Positions 50,532-60,746 are shown, counted from the stretch's first letter. The stretch: DNA of 64,000 bases from Paracoccus sp. JM45 (GCF_003590715.1 NZ_QQVY01000010.1:31544-95543), one strand, 5' to 3'. Made by a program: numbers and translations. Notes: generated from the sequence alone by a model not told the origin.

Positions 50532-51349
50532 ACAGCATGACAAGCGACGGCTATATTACCGCCGATGGCCGCCAGATCGGTGGCAAGCTGATGGAGCTGA
50601 AAAACATCACCCTGCGCTTTGGCGGCGTCGTGGCCATCAAGGATATTAGCTTTGACATCCGCCAAGGCGAAATCCGCGCCATCATCGGCCCCAACGGCGC
50701 TGGCAAATCCAGCATGCTGAACGTGGTGTCCGGTTTCTATCACCCCCAAGACGGCGAGGTCTGGTTCAAGGGCAGCCGCCGCCAGCCGATGAAACCGCAT
50801 CAGGTTGCGGGGCATGGGGTCGCGCGGACCTTCCAGAATATCGCCCTGTTCGACGGGATGAGCGTCTTGGACAACATCATGACCGGCCGCCTGAACAAGA
50901 TGAAGGCGGGGTTTCTATCCCAAGCCATCTGGTGGGGCAAGGCCGAGCGTGAGGAAAACGAAAACCGCGCCGTCGTTGAGCAGATCATCGACTTTCTGGA
51001 AATCCAGAACATCCGCAAGACGCCTGTGGGTCGGCTACCTTACGGGCTGAAAAAGCGGGTCGAGCTGGCGCGAGCGCTGGCCGCCGAGCCACAGCTGCTG
51101 CTGCTGGACGAACCCATGGCCGGCATGAACGTCGAGGAAAAGGAGGACATGTCCCGCTTCATCCTGGACGTGAACGATGAGTTCGGCACGACGATCTGCC
51201 TGATCGAACATGACATGGGCGTGGTCATGGACCTGTCCGACCGCGTGGTCGTGATGGATTACGGCCGCAAGATCGGCGACGGCACCCCCGATGAGGTCCG
51301 CAACAACCAGCAGGTGATCGACGCCTATCTGGGGGTGGCCCATGACTGA
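50528..51349 (+). CDS. ABC transporter ATPase (LivG-type)
   Basis: 273 residues. Walker A GPNGAGKS (54-61), Q-loop in TFQNIALFDGMSV, signature region LPYGLKKRVELARAL (the usual LSGGQ is LPYGL, a known variant of this subfamily), Walker B LLLLDEPMAGM and H-loop IEHDMG. The LivG type carries a long insert after Walker A. Part of a five-gene importer. Confidence 0.94.
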
Positions 51350-51385
51350 TCCCCGCCCTGATTTTCGCGCGAAAAGGAGCCTGTG

Positions 51386-52369
51386 ATGGACCAGCTGATC
51401 TTTGCATCCGAGGTGATGCTGAACGGGTTGATGACGGGCGTGATGTATGCGCTGGTCGCGCTTGGCTTTGTGCTGATCTTCAAGGCTTCGGGCGTTTTCA
51501 ACTATGCCCAAGGGGTTCTGGCGCTGTTTGCGGCGCTGACGCTGGTCGGCATCCAGAACGGACAGGTGCCCTTCGCTCATCTGATCAACGCAGCCTTCGG
51601 CACCAGCCTGCATCATTTTGGCTGGACCGTGCCATCGGTTCTGGCCATTGCGCTGACGGCGCTGGTCATGGTCGGGCTGGCCTTCCTGATCGAGAAACTG
51701 GTCCTGCAACATCTGGTCGGTCAGGAACCGATCATCCTGTTCATGGCCACCATCGGCATGGCCTATTTTCTTGAAGGCTTGGGCGATGTCATGTGGGGCG
51801 CCGACATCAAGACACTGGATGTCGGCCTGCCGCAGGGCATTTCTGAAAGCATCGAAACGGTTACCGACAGCTGGTTCGGCTATGGTTACTTCATCGACCG
51901 GCTGGACATCTGGGCCACCGTGATCGCGGCCCTGCTGGTCGCAGCTTTGGTCGCCTTCGCGCAATATACCAAGCAGGGCCGTGCCATGCGTGCTGTCGCC
52001 GACGACCATCAGGCGGCGCTGTCGGTCGGCATCAGCCTGCGCTTTATCTGGGTGATGGTCTGGTCGATCGCGGGCTTTGTGGCGCTGGTCGCGGGCATCA
52101 TGTGGGGCACCAAGTCCGGCGTACAGTTCAGCCTGTCTCTGATCGCGCTCAAGGCGCTGCCGGTGCTGATGCTGGGCGGCTTTACCTCGATCCCCGGTGC
52201 GATTGTCGGCGGGCTGATCATCGGTGTGGGCGAAAAGCTGTTTGAATTTTCGATCGGCCCGATGGTCGGTGGCGCGACCGAAAACTGGTTCGCTTATGTG
52301 CTGGCGCTGCTGTTTCTGGTGTTCCGACCTCAGGGCCTGTTTGGCGAACGTATTATCGAGCGGGTGTGA
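51386..52369 (+). CDS. ABC transporter permease (LivH-type)
   Basis: 327 residues with about eight membrane helices. Begins MDQLIFASEVMLNGLMTGVMYAL, then FGASGVFNYAQG-like segment and LVGQEPIILFMATIGMAYFL, and ends RPQGLFGERIIERV, typical of branched-chain amino-acid permeases. ATG 51386 has AAAGGAG; GTG 51383 is directly in front. 144 bases separate it from the second permease. Confidence 0.94.
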   Translation: MDQLIFASEVMLNGLMTGVMYALVALGFVLIFKASGVFNYAQGVLALFAALTLVGIQNGQVPFAHLINAAFGTSLHHFGWTVPSVLAIALTALVMVGLAFLIEKLVLQHLVGQEPIILFMATIGMAYFLEGLGDVMWGADIKTLDVGLPQGISESIETVTDSWFGYGYFIDRLDIWATVIAALLVAALVAFAQYTKQGRAMRAVADDHQAALSVGISLRFIWVMVWSIAGFVALVAGIMWGTKSGVQFSLSLIALKALPVLMLGGFTSIPGAIVGGLIIGVGEKLFEFSIGPMVGGATENWFAYVLALLFLVFRPQGLFGERIIERV

Positions 52370-52386
52370 TTGTGGAAATCTCGGGT

Positions 52387-52490
52387 GCCTCCGGCGGGGA
52401 TATTTGGACACGCGCAAGGAGGGGGCGGAATGCCCTTCATTCGTGCGGAAATATCCCGCGGGGGTGTGGGGGCGCGAAGCCCCCGCAAAG
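52387..52490. repeat. REP-like palindromic intergenic element
   Basis: GCGGGGATATTT (52394-52405) is mirrored by AAATATCCCGC (52449-52459), and a hairpin GGGGGC/GCCCCC (52468-52484) follows. The sequence resembles dispersed palindromes in Rhodobacterales intergenic DNA, but I cannot test the copy number here. Confidence 0.5.
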
Positions 52491-52513
52491 GGACGCAATA
52501 GAGGAGAACCGCG

Positions 52514-53590
52514 ATGCTGTATCGTGAGGCGGGCGATTTCAAGACAAGCTACCGGGACGACAGCCAGACCTTTCCGATCAAGCTGGAACGCTGGGGATAT
52601 TACGCGGTGGTTGCGGTGGCCTTCGGCATCGTGCCCTTCGTCATCAACGATTACTGGGCCAGCGCGGTTTTGGTGCCCTTCCTGATCTATGCCATCGCGG
52701 CCATCGGGCTGAACGTCCTGACGGGCTATGCCGGTCAGGTCAGTCTGGGGACCGGTGGCTTCATGGCCGTGGGCGCCTATGCCGTCTATAAGCTGATGAC
52801 CGCGTTTCCCGATGTCAGCCTGCTGATCCACGTGGTGCTGGCGGGGGCGATCACCGCCGTGGTCGGCGTGCTGTTCGGTCTGCCGTCGCTGCGGATCAAG
52901 GGGTTCTATCTGGCAGTCGCCACGCTGGCGGCGCAGTTCTTTCTGGTCTGGTTGTTCAACAAGGTGCCGTGGTTTTACAACTATTCGGCCTCGGGTCAGA
53001 TCACCGCGCCGACGCGTACCTTCATGGAACAGGCGATCAGCGGTCCCGCGGCCAGTGCCTCGGCCAAATATCTGGTCTGTCTGGTCTTTGCCTTTCTGGT
53101 TGCATGGATGGCCCGCAACCTGACGCGGGGCAGTATCGGGCGCCGCTGGATGGCGATCCGCGATATGGATATCGCCGCCGAGATCATCGGCGTGAACCCC
53201 TTGACCGCCAAGCTGTCCGCCTTTGCCGTCAGCAGTTTCTTCATCGGCATCGCGGGCGCATTGCTGTTTTCGGTCTATCTGGGCGCGGCCGAGGTGGGTG
53301 AGGCTTTCGGCATCAACAAAAGCTTTTTGGTCCTGTTCATGATCATCATCGGCGGGCTGGGCAGCATTTTCGGCAGCTTTGCAGGCGCGGCGTTTCTGGT
53401 GCTGCTGCCGGTGCTGCTGAAGAACCTGCTGGTCGGCAACCTTGGCTGGCCCACTGATCTGGCCGCCCATATCGAACTGATGATCGTGGGCGCGCTGATC
53501 GTCACCTTCCTGATCGTCGAACCGCACGGGCTGGCCCGTCTGTGGTCACTGACCAAGGAAAAGCTGCGGCTGTGGCCGTTCCCGCATTAA
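52514..53590 (+). CDS. ABC transporter permease (LivM-type)
   Basis: 358 residues, a polytopic membrane protein with the LivM motif LTGYAGQVSLGTGGFMAVGAY and the C-terminal RWMAIRDMDIAAEIIGVN coupling loop that contacts the ATPases. GAGGAGA precedes the ATG. Second transmembrane subunit of the importer. Confidence 0.94.
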   Translation: MLYREAGDFKTSYRDDSQTFPIKLERWGYYAVVAVAFGIVPFVINDYWASAVLVPFLIYAIAAIGLNVLTGYAGQVSLGTGGFMAVGAYAVYKLMTAFPDVSLLIHVVLAGAITAVVGVLFGLPSLRIKGFYLAVATLAAQFFLVWLFNKVPWFYNYSASGQITAPTRTFMEQAISGPAASASAKYLVCLVFAFLVAWMARNLTRGSIGRRWMAIRDMDIAAEIIGVNPLTAKLSAFAVSSFFIGIAGALLFSVYLGAAEVGEAFGINKSFLVLFMIIIGGLGSIFGSFAGAAFLVLLPVLLKNLLVGNLGWPTDLAAHIELMIVGALIVTFLIVEPHGLARLWSLTKEKLRLWPFPH

Positions 53591-53638
53591 GCCAGTTCTG
53601 CAAATTCGGCATCTTTCATCTCTGGGAGGAGACTTGCA

Positions 53639-54922
53639 ATGAAACTGAAGTTCCCCGCCATCGTCGCTGCGGCCACGATGCTTGCCGCCCCCGCCATGGC
53701 TGATCTGGTCGTGCCCAATATGTCCTATCGCACCGGCCCCTATGCGGCCAACGGCATTCCCTATGCCGACGGATTTTCCGATTATTTCACGCTGCTGAAC
53801 GAACGCGATGGCGGCATCGGCGGACAGATCGTTCAGGTGCCGGAATGCGAGACCGCCTATAATACCGAAAAGGGGATAGAGTGTTACGAGGCGCTGAAAT
53901 CGCAAAACCCGCTGGTGCTGAACCCGCTGTCCACCGGCATCACCTATCAGCTGATCCCGAAAATCGGTGTGGATGGCATTTCGCTTTATACGCCGGGCTA
54001 TGGCAGGACCTCGGCCAAGGACGGGACTGTCTTTGAATGGGTGTTCAATGCGCCTGCGAATTATTGGGATGGGGCTTCGGTCGCGGTCAAGCATATCCTT
54101 GATCAGGAAGGCGGTGATCTGTCGGGAAAAAAGATCGCGCTGGTCTATCACAACAGCGCCTATGGCAAGGAACCGATCCGCACCTTGCAAGAACTGTCGG
54201 AAAAGCACGGCTTTGATCTGATGGAACTGCCGGTCGATGCGCCCGGTCAGGAACAGAAATCACAATGGCTGCAGATCCGTCGTGAAAAGCCCGATTACGT
54301 CATCATGTATGCATGGGGCGTCATGAATCAGGTTGCCATTCAAGAGGCAGTGAACGTCCGTTTCCCGATGGATCATTTTATTGGTATCTGGTGGTCGGGA
54401 TCCGAAAATGACGTCAAACCCGCCGGTGCAGGGGCTGATGGATATAAGTCGCTGACCTTCCACGGCGTCGGTCAGGATTACCCGCTGTATGCCGACATGA
54501 AGCAATATGTTCATGACGCGGGCAAAGCATCGGGTGCGGGGGACCAGATGGGGAACGTGCTTTATTCCCGTGGTGCCTATGCCGCGCTTGTCATCGCCGA
54601 AGCCATCGCCAAGGCGCAGGAACTGGCTGGCACAGCCGAGATCAACGCCGCCCAGATGCGCGACGGGTTCGAGGGTCTGGATATCACCGCCGAACGCATG
54701 GTCGAACTGGGCCTGCCGGACTTTGGCGCGCCGATCAAGCTGTCTTGCGAAAACCATGGCGGCGATGGTCTGGGCCGTATCCAGCAATGGGATGCCACGG
54801 CGGGGCAGTGGAATCTGATCACCGATTTCATCGAACCTGACGCCGAAATTCTGGATGCCTTGGTCAAGGAAGACAGTCAGGCTTATGCAGCCGAGGCCGG
54901 TCTGACCCCGCGCTGTAACTGA
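53639..54922 (+). CDS. ABC transporter substrate-binding protein (hydrophobic amino acid/amide uptake type)
   Basis: 427 residues with a Sec signal peptide (MKLKFPAIVAAATMLAAPAMA). It is a type I periplasmic binding protein (LivK-like), with VPNMSYRTGPYAANGIPYADGF and ITYQLIPKIGVDGI, and a C-terminal Cys as last-but-one residue. Sequence features do not reveal the ligand; the ligases on each side point to a carboxylic acid. A GC hairpin follows the stop. Confidence 0.92.
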   Translation: MKLKFPAIVAAATMLAAPAMADLVVPNMSYRTGPYAANGIPYADGFSDYFTLLNERDGGIGGQIVQVPECETAYNTEKGIECYEALKSQNPLVLNPLSTGITYQLIPKIGVDGISLYTPGYGRTSAKDGTVFEWVFNAPANYWDGASVAVKHILDQEGGDLSGKKIALVYHNSAYGKEPIRTLQELSEKHGFDLMELPVDAPGQEQKSQWLQIRREKPDYVIMYAWGVMNQVAIQEAVNVRFPMDHFIGIWWSGSENDVKPAGAGADGYKSLTFHGVGQDYPLYADMKQYVHDAGKASGAGDQMGNVLYSRGAYAALVIAEAIAKAQELAGTAEINAAQMRDGFEGLDITAERMVELGLPDFGAPIKLSCENHGGDGLGRIQQWDATAGQWNLITDFIEPDAEILDALVKEDSQAYAAEAGLTPRCN

Positions 54923-54929
54923 TACCTTG

Positions 54930-54955
54930 CCGGCGGCGGGGATATCCGCCGCCGG
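54930..54955 (+). terminator. Strong stem-loop after the binding-protein gene
   Basis: Perfect 10-bp stem CCGGCGGCGG/CCGCCGCCGG with loop GGATAT and no T-run. Likely a 3' stabiliser or partial terminator that keeps binding-protein mRNA in excess over the downstream ATPase. Confidence 0.55.
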
Positions 54956-54979
54956 TCCAACACCAAAAGGGGCCGCCCC

Positions 54980-55801
54980 ATGTTCGATGCCGAACACCGC
55001 GAGACGCTGCTGGAAGTCAACAATATCGAGGTGATCTATAATCACGTCATTCTGGTCCTGAAGGGCGTCAGCCTGTCCGTGCCCAAGGGCGGCATCACCG
55101 CGCTGCTGGGCGGCAACGGGGCTGGCAAGACGACGACGCTGAAGGCCATTTCGAACCTTCTGGCCAGCGAACGGGGCGAGGTGACGAAAGGCAGCATCAC
55201 CTATAAGGGCGAAAAGGTCGCCCGCCAGAACCCTGCCGCTTTGGTCAAGAAGGGCGTCATTCAGGTCATGGAAGGCCGCCATTGTTTTGAACACCTGACG
55301 GTCGAGGAAAACCTGCTGACCGGCGCCTATACCCGCACGGATGGCGGTGCTGCGGTCAAACGCGATCTGGAAATGGTCTATGAGTATTTCCCGCGTCTGC
55401 GCGAAAGGCGCAAAAGTCAGGCCGGATATACCTCGGGCGGGGAACAGCAGATGGTCGCCATGGGTCGCGCCCTGATGTCGCGCCCCGAGATGATCCTGCT
55501 GGATGAACCATCCATGGGTCTGGCCCCGCAACTGGTCGAGCAGATCTTCGAAATCGTGAAGGCCGTGAACGAGGGTGAGGGCGTCACCTTCCTGCTGGCC
55601 GAACAGAACACAAACGTGGCGCTGCGATATGCCCATGAAGGTTACATTCTGGAAAACGGTCGCGTCGTGATGGAGGGTCTGGCCAGCGAGCTGCGCGAGA
55701 ACCCCGACGTCAAGGAATTCTATCTGGGCATGTCCGACGAAGGGCGCAAATCCTTCCGCGACACGCGCAGCTATCGCCGCCGCAAGCGCTGGCTGGCTTA
55801 A
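54980..55801 (+). CDS. ABC transporter ATPase (LivF-type)
   Basis: 273 residues. Walker A GGNGAGKTT, signature TSGGEQQMVAMGRAL, Walker B MILLDEPSMGL, H-loop AEQNTN. The short LivF form plus a basic tail (SYRRRKRWL). Second ATPase of the importer. Confidence 0.94.
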   Translation: MFDAEHRETLLEVNNIEVIYNHVILVLKGVSLSVPKGGITALLGGNGAGKTTTLKAISNLLASERGEVTKGSITYKGEKVARQNPAALVKKGVIQVMEGRHCFEHLTVEENLLTGAYTRTDGGAAVKRDLEMVYEYFPRLRERRKSQAGYTSGGEQQMVAMGRALMSRPEMILLDEPSMGLAPQLVEQIFEIVKAVNEGEGVTFLLAEQNTNVALRYAHEGYILENGRVVMEGLASELRENPDVKEFYLGMSDEGRKSFRDTRSYRRRKRWLA

Positions 55802-55814
55802 GGGGGACCGCATC

Positions 55815-57035
55815 ATGCCATCATATTACGACGAAATGGAAACCCGCGATCAGGCCGCCCGCGACAAGGCGCTGGCCGAGGCGCTGCCCCTTGCGATCAC
55901 CCGCGCCAAGACGGCCCCCGCATTGGCGCGGCTGCTGCGCGATGTCGATCCGGCAAAGATCACCACGCGCGATGCGCTGGCTAGCCTGCCGGTCATCCGC
56001 AAGGCGGAGCTGTCCGAGGCGCAGCGAAAATCGCCGCCCTTCGGGGGGTATACGACGCGTCTGGCCGCTGAATTCGACCACGTGTTCCAAAGCCCCGGGC
56101 CCATCTATGAACCGGGGCGGCGGGACGGCGATTGGTGGCGGTTGGGGCGCTTTCTACATGCGTCAGGTGTGGGGCGCGGAGATATCGTGCAGAACTGTTT
56201 CGGCTATCACCTGACGCCTGCGGGGATGATGTTCGAATCCGGTGCGCGGGCGGTGGACGCCGCCGTGTTGCCCGCGGGGACGGGTCAGACCGAATTGCAG
56301 GTGCGGGCGGCGGTCGATATCGGCACCACCTGTTATGCGGGAACGCCCGATTTCCTGAAGGTCATTCTGGACCGCGCCGATCAGATGGGCGAAACCCTGT
56401 CCTTGACCCGCGCGGTTGTGGGGGGCGGTGCGCTGTTTCCGTCGCTGCGGCAGGCCTATGCCGACCGTGGAATTGTAACGCGGCAATGCTATGCCACCGC
56501 CGATCTGGGCAATATCGCCTATGAATCCAAGGCGCTGGAAGGGATGATTGTCGATGAAGGCGTTATCATTGAAATCGTCCGCCCCGGCACCGGCGACCCC
56601 GTGCCAGACGGGGAGGTAGGCGAGGTTCTGGTCACCACGCTGAACCCTGATTATCCACTGATCCGTTTTGCCACCGGTGATTTGACGGCGGTGATGACCG
56701 GCACCAGCCCCTGTGGGCGCACGAATATGCGGATCAAGGGGTGGTTGGGGCGCGCCGACCAGACGACCAAAATCAAGGGTATGTTTGTGCGCCCTGAACA
56801 GGTCGCGGCATTGGTCGCGCGCCATCCCGATATTGCCCGTGCTCGCGTCATCGCCGACCGCCGTGACGAGATGGATGTGATGATGGTCCAGCTGGAAACA
56901 GCGGCGCAGGATGCGTCGGTCTATTCAGGTGCAATCCTTGATACGTTAAAGCTGAAGGCCGATGTGCAGCTGGTCCCCATCGGCAGTTTGCCCAATGATG
57001 GCAAGGTGATCGAAGATCGTCGCAGCTATGACTAA
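55815..57035 (+). CDS. Phenylacetate-CoA ligase-family (PaaK-like) AMP-binding protein
   Basis: 406 residues. A PaaK-like ligase: ITRAKTAPALARLLRD, VIRKAELSEAQRKSPPFGG, CYATADLGNIAYES and GRADQTTKIKGMFVRPEQV, the last being the conserved ribose/AMP region. It starts 13 bases after the LivF-type ATPase gene. It probably activates an aromatic carboxylic acid that the importer brings in. No phenylacetate-degradation genes are nearby. Confidence 0.88.
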   Translation: MPSYYDEMETRDQAARDKALAEALPLAITRAKTAPALARLLRDVDPAKITTRDALASLPVIRKAELSEAQRKSPPFGGYTTRLAAEFDHVFQSPGPIYEPGRRDGDWWRLGRFLHASGVGRGDIVQNCFGYHLTPAGMMFESGARAVDAAVLPAGTGQTELQVRAAVDIGTTCYAGTPDFLKVILDRADQMGETLSLTRAVVGGGALFPSLRQAYADRGIVTRQCYATADLGNIAYESKALEGMIVDEGVIIEIVRPGTGDPVPDGEVGEVLVTTLNPDYPLIRFATGDLTAVMTGTSPCGRTNMRIKGWLGRADQTTKIKGMFVRPEQVAALVARHPDIARARVIADRRDEMDVMMVQLETAAQDASVYSGAILDTLKLKADVQLVPIGSLPNDGKVIEDRRSYD

Positions 57036-57128
57036 GGGCCGCTAAATATAGACCATTTGATGCATTAACTTGTTTGCATCCGCGCCAGCAGCGACATTGC
57101 ACCCTGACATTAAACACGGAGTGGCGAT

Positions 57129-57893
57129 ATGGCTGCGGGCAAGGGTGCGAATAATGCGCCGATCATTATCAAACGCATCGAAGCCGCCCCCGAAGGTGGC
57201 CATCATGGCGGCGCATGGAAGGTCGCCTATGCAGATTTCGTGACGGCGATGATGGCGTTTTTCCTGCTGATGTGGCTGTTGAATGCGACCAGTCAGGAAC
57301 AGCGGCAAGGCCTTGCGCAATATTTCACCCCCAGCATGGCACGCAGTGCAGGTGCGGCTGGCGATGGCATCGAGGAAGGTGTGCGTCATGCCGTGCAATC
57401 CACTTTGCCTGACAGCGAACAGGCCGGCGATTTTGATCAGGTTGCACAGGCTGTGCAGAAAAGCCTGACCGGCACGGGCGCGGAATCGATGCAGCTGACA
57501 AACCTGTTAAAGCATGTCGTGACCCGCATGACGGATGAGGGGTTGGTTATTGAACTGACCGACCTGACAGATGCGCCTCTGTTTGTTCAGGATACGGGCC
57601 AGCCGATGCCCGAACTGGTCGAACTGGTCGATGTGATTGCCCGCGTGATCGGGCGGACGCGCAACCAGATTGCACTGGCGGGGCATGTGCGGTCCTATCC
57701 TGAAATGATGGTCGCCAACCCCGTCTGGTCCTTATCCGACGCCCGCGCCCATACTGTGCGAAATCTGCTGGAACGGGCGCGATTCGACCCTAAACGGGTC
57801 CAGCGGGTCAGCGGCTATGCCGACCGCAAAAACCGCACTGGCAACCCGATGGACCCGACAAACAACCGGGTCGAGCTTATCTTGCTGCGCTGA
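57129..57893 (+). CDS. motB: Flagellar motor stator protein MotB
   Basis: 254 residues. The single membrane helix KVAYADFVTAMMAFFLLMWL (31-50) carries the proton-binding Asp (D36), and the C-terminal OmpA-like peptidoglycan-binding domain reads VWSLSDARAHTVRNLLER and VSGYADRKNRTGNP. GAGTGG precedes the ATG. motA is not visible. First of five flagellar genes. Confidence 0.95.
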   Translation: MAAGKGANNAPIIIKRIEAAPEGGHHGGAWKVAYADFVTAMMAFFLLMWLLNATSQEQRQGLAQYFTPSMARSAGAAGDGIEEGVRHAVQSTLPDSEQAGDFDQVAQAVQKSLTGTGAESMQLTNLLKHVVTRMTDEGLVIELTDLTDAPLFVQDTGQPMPELVELVDVIARVIGRTRNQIALAGHVRSYPEMMVANPVWSLSDARAHTVRNLLERARFDPKRVQRVSGYADRKNRTGNPMDPTNNRVELILLR

Positions 57894-57968
57894 TCACCCG
57901 AATTATCCGAATCTTAAATCTTGTCGGAAAGGATGATGGACAACACTGAACCGGAAGGGTGTCTGTCC

Positions 57969-59270
57969 ATGTCCATTTCCTCTGCAATGAATGCCGGTGT
58001 ATCCGGTCTGGCTGCAAATTCCTCTCGTCTCGGGACCATCTCGGACAATATCGCGAATGCCTCGACCTATGGGTACAAGCGGGTCGAAACCGAATTTGAT
58101 TCCATTGTCGTGGGGCAGGGCAGCGGCCTTTACACGGCGGGTGGTGTGCGGTCATCGACCCAGCGTGACATCGCCAAGGAAGGCGCTATCGTCACCACAT
58201 CGCATCCCCTGGATCTGGCAATGACGGGGCAGGGAATGCTGCCCGTTGCCGCCCTGTCCGAGGTGAACAGCGGCGATCAGCCCAGTTTGCTGATGACGCG
58301 CACCGGATCGTTCCGGACCGATGCACAGGGTCTGCTGCGGACCGATGGCGGGCTGGTGCTGATGGGCTGGCCGACCAATGCCGACGGGACCATGTCACTG
58401 GTGGCGCGCGACACGGCAACCGCGCTGGAACCGATCCGCATTGATGCCAACAAGCCCGTTGGCGATCCGACCACACAGGTCAGGATCGGGGCCAACCTGC
58501 CCGCGACGGAAACCGCTGCGACAGCGTCGGGTGCCTCTTTGCCGCTGAAGGTCGAATACTACGGCAATCTGGGCACGTCTGAATCACTGGACATTACCTT
58601 TACACCCGACACCGCCACTGCGGGCGGTCTGTCGAATTCATGGCTGGTCGAGGTGCGGGATTCCGCATCCGACAACGCGGTGGTGTCGTCCTTCCGCATG
58701 CGCTTTGACGATTCACAGGCTTTGGGGGGGACAATCGCCGAGGTCACGCAGATTTCGGGGCTGGCTTATGATCCGGACACGGGCACCATCCCGCTGCAGG
58801 TGGGCGGCGGCGATCTGGACCTGTTTATCGGTGCGCCGGGCAGCGACGCGGGCATCAAGCAACTGGCGACCAGCTTTTCATCCTCGAATATCACGCGCAA
58901 CGGATCGCCCGTGGGCCAGCTGGTCAACGTCGAGGTGGATGCCAACGGCATGGTCAATGCAACCTATGACACCGGCTTTGTGAAGACATTGTACCGCATT
59001 CCGGTCGTCAATGTCCCCAACCCCAACGGCCTGACCGCGATGGAGGGGCAGGCATTCAAGCCTTCCCTTGAATCCGGCAGCTTCTTTTTGTGGGATGCCG
59101 GCGACGGGCCGACGGGGTCGATCGCAGGCTATGCGCGGGAATCCTCGACCACCGATATCGCGCAGGAACTGACCGATCTGATCAGCACGCAGCGGGCCTA
59201 TTCGTCGAATGCCAAGATTATCCAGACCGTGGATGAGATGCTGCAGGAAACCACCAACATCAAACGCTGA
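57969..59270 (+). CDS. flgE: Flagellar hook protein FlgE
   Basis: 433 residues from ATG 57969 (GGAAGGG nine bases upstream; ATGs at 57933 and 57936 are alternatives). The N-terminus SISSAMNAGVSGLAANSSRL with NIANASTYGYKR is the rod/hook signature and the C-terminus QRAYSSNAKIIQTVDEMLQE is typical. It is exported by the flagellar apparatus and polymerises into the hook. Confidence 0.94.
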   Translation: MSISSAMNAGVSGLAANSSRLGTISDNIANASTYGYKRVETEFDSIVVGQGSGLYTAGGVRSSTQRDIAKEGAIVTTSHPLDLAMTGQGMLPVAALSEVNSGDQPSLLMTRTGSFRTDAQGLLRTDGGLVLMGWPTNADGTMSLVARDTATALEPIRIDANKPVGDPTTQVRIGANLPATETAATASGASLPLKVEYYGNLGTSESLDITFTPDTATAGGLSNSWLVEVRDSASDNAVVSSFRMRFDDSQALGGTIAEVTQISGLAYDPDTGTIPLQVGGGDLDLFIGAPGSDAGIKQLATSFSSSNITRNGSPVGQLVNVEVDANGMVNATYDTGFVKTLYRIPVVNVPNPNGLTAMEGQAFKPSLESGSFFLWDAGDGPTGSIAGYARESSTTDIAQELTDLISTQRAYSSNAKIIQTVDEMLQETTNIKR

Positions 59271-59300
59271 TAGATCCGCGGCATCCGCAGGAGGGTATGA

Positions 59301-60743
59301 ATGAGCATTGCCAACGCCATCTCGAACGCGATGTCGGGACTGACCGCCACGGCGCGCGGCACAGAAAACGTCGCCAACAATCTGGCCAACGTCATGACCC
59401 CCGGCTATGCGCGGCGGGACATGGTGGTCAGCACGCCCTTGGTGTCCGGGGGGGTGCGTGTTGACGGGTTGACGCGTGTCGTGAACGCCAGCCTGCTGTC
59501 TGAATCGCGGGTTGCAGGATCGGCAATGTCCAATGCCGCAACGACCAATGCTTTCCAGACCAGGATGGAGTCTGTCATTGGCCTGCCGGGGCAGGACAGC
59601 GCGCTTAGCACGGCGCTGAACAATTTTCAGGCGGCGCTTGGGTCGGCAGCCACGCGGCCCGATGACGATTTGCGTTTGGCGCAGGTGGTGTCGGGCGCAA
59701 ATGCGCTGGCTCTGCGGTTGAATGACGTCTCGGACGCGGTTCAGGATGCCCGCAGCACGGCGCAGCAATCCATCGCGTCGGATGTCGCAACGCTGAATAC
59801 GTCGCTGGAACGGGTGGCCTATCTGAATGCCCGCATCGCGGTGCTGGATGCAGACGGGTCGGATGCCTCGCCCTTGATGGACGAACGCCAGCAGGTGATT
59901 GACCGCATTGCCAGCATCGTGCCCGTGCAAGAGGTGACACGCGATGCCGGAAAGGTCGCCCTGTTTACTACCGAAGGTGCGGCCCTGCTGGATGGCAGCC
60001 TGCCTGCAAAGATCGGGTTTTCAGGCAGCGCGCAGGTCACGGCCGGTCAGTCGGTCGGATCGCCGCTGCAGTTGCTTACCTTCAACGGTACGGCACTGAA
60101 CCAAAGCCAGATGCGGCTGTTCGGTGGTGGCTCTTTGGCCGCCAACTTCCAGATCCGCGATGAACTGGCCCCTGAAATGCAGGCGGATCTGGACGCTTTG
60201 GCCTTTGATCTGGCCGACCGTCTGGCCAGCACTCAGGTCGATCCGACATTGGGGGCGGGTGATGCCGGTCTGTTTACCGATCAGGGCGGGCGCGCGACGG
60301 TTGCGAATATCGTCGGTCTGGCCGGTCGTCTGACCCTGAACACTGCTGTCGATCCCGCGCAGGGCGGGTCCGCGTGGCGTCTGCGGTCCGGATTGCAGGC
60401 CACTGCCGAAGGGCCGGTGGGATCCGGTTCGGTTCTGAACGGCATGCTGTCGGCACTGGATGCGACGCGGCAGCCGTCCTCGGGCGGGTTGGACGGGGCG
60501 GCCACGCTTGGCACGCGCTTTGGCACGCTAGAGGCGCGGGTTTCGACCGCCCGCGTCAATTCGGATGCCGATCTGGCCATTCGCAGCAGCCGGTATTCCA
60601 CCATTTCGTCCAGTATCATGGCGGACGGGGTCGATAGCGACGCCGAGATGCAAAAGCTGCTGCAATACGAACAAAGCTATGCCGCCAATGCGCGTGTTCT
60701 GCGCGCGGTGGACGACATGCTTGACCAGATTCTGGGGATGTAA
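59301..60743 (+). CDS. flgK: Hook-filament junction protein FlgK (HAP1)
   Basis: 480 residues. N-terminal SIANAISNAMSGLTATARGT with NVANNLANVMTPGYARRD, and C-terminal SDAEMQKLLQYEQSYAANAR. AGGAGGG precedes the ATG. 30 bases behind flgE. Confidence 0.92.
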   Translation: MSIANAISNAMSGLTATARGTENVANNLANVMTPGYARRDMVVSTPLVSGGVRVDGLTRVVNASLLSESRVAGSAMSNAATTNAFQTRMESVIGLPGQDSALSTALNNFQAALGSAATRPDDDLRLAQVVSGANALALRLNDVSDAVQDARSTAQQSIASDVATLNTSLERVAYLNARIAVLDADGSDASPLMDERQQVIDRIASIVPVQEVTRDAGKVALFTTEGAALLDGSLPAKIGFSGSAQVTAGQSVGSPLQLLTFNGTALNQSQMRLFGGGSLAANFQIRDELAPEMQADLDALAFDLADRLASTQVDPTLGAGDAGLFTDQGGRATVANIVGLAGRLTLNTAVDPAQGGSAWRLRSGLQATAEGPVGSGSVLNGMLSALDATRQPSSGGLDGAATLGTRFGTLEARVSTARVNSDADLAIRSSRYSTISSSIMADGVDSDAEMQKLLQYEQSYAANARVLRAVDDMLDQILGM

Positions 60744-60746
60744 TCC

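Noticed and set aside
51035..53527. 830-codon open frame on the minus strand opposite the transporter genes
   Set aside because: It mirrors real plus-strand genes with strong homology and codon bias. Its predicted protein is rich in His, Gln, Asp and Arg, as antisense frames of high-GC genes are.
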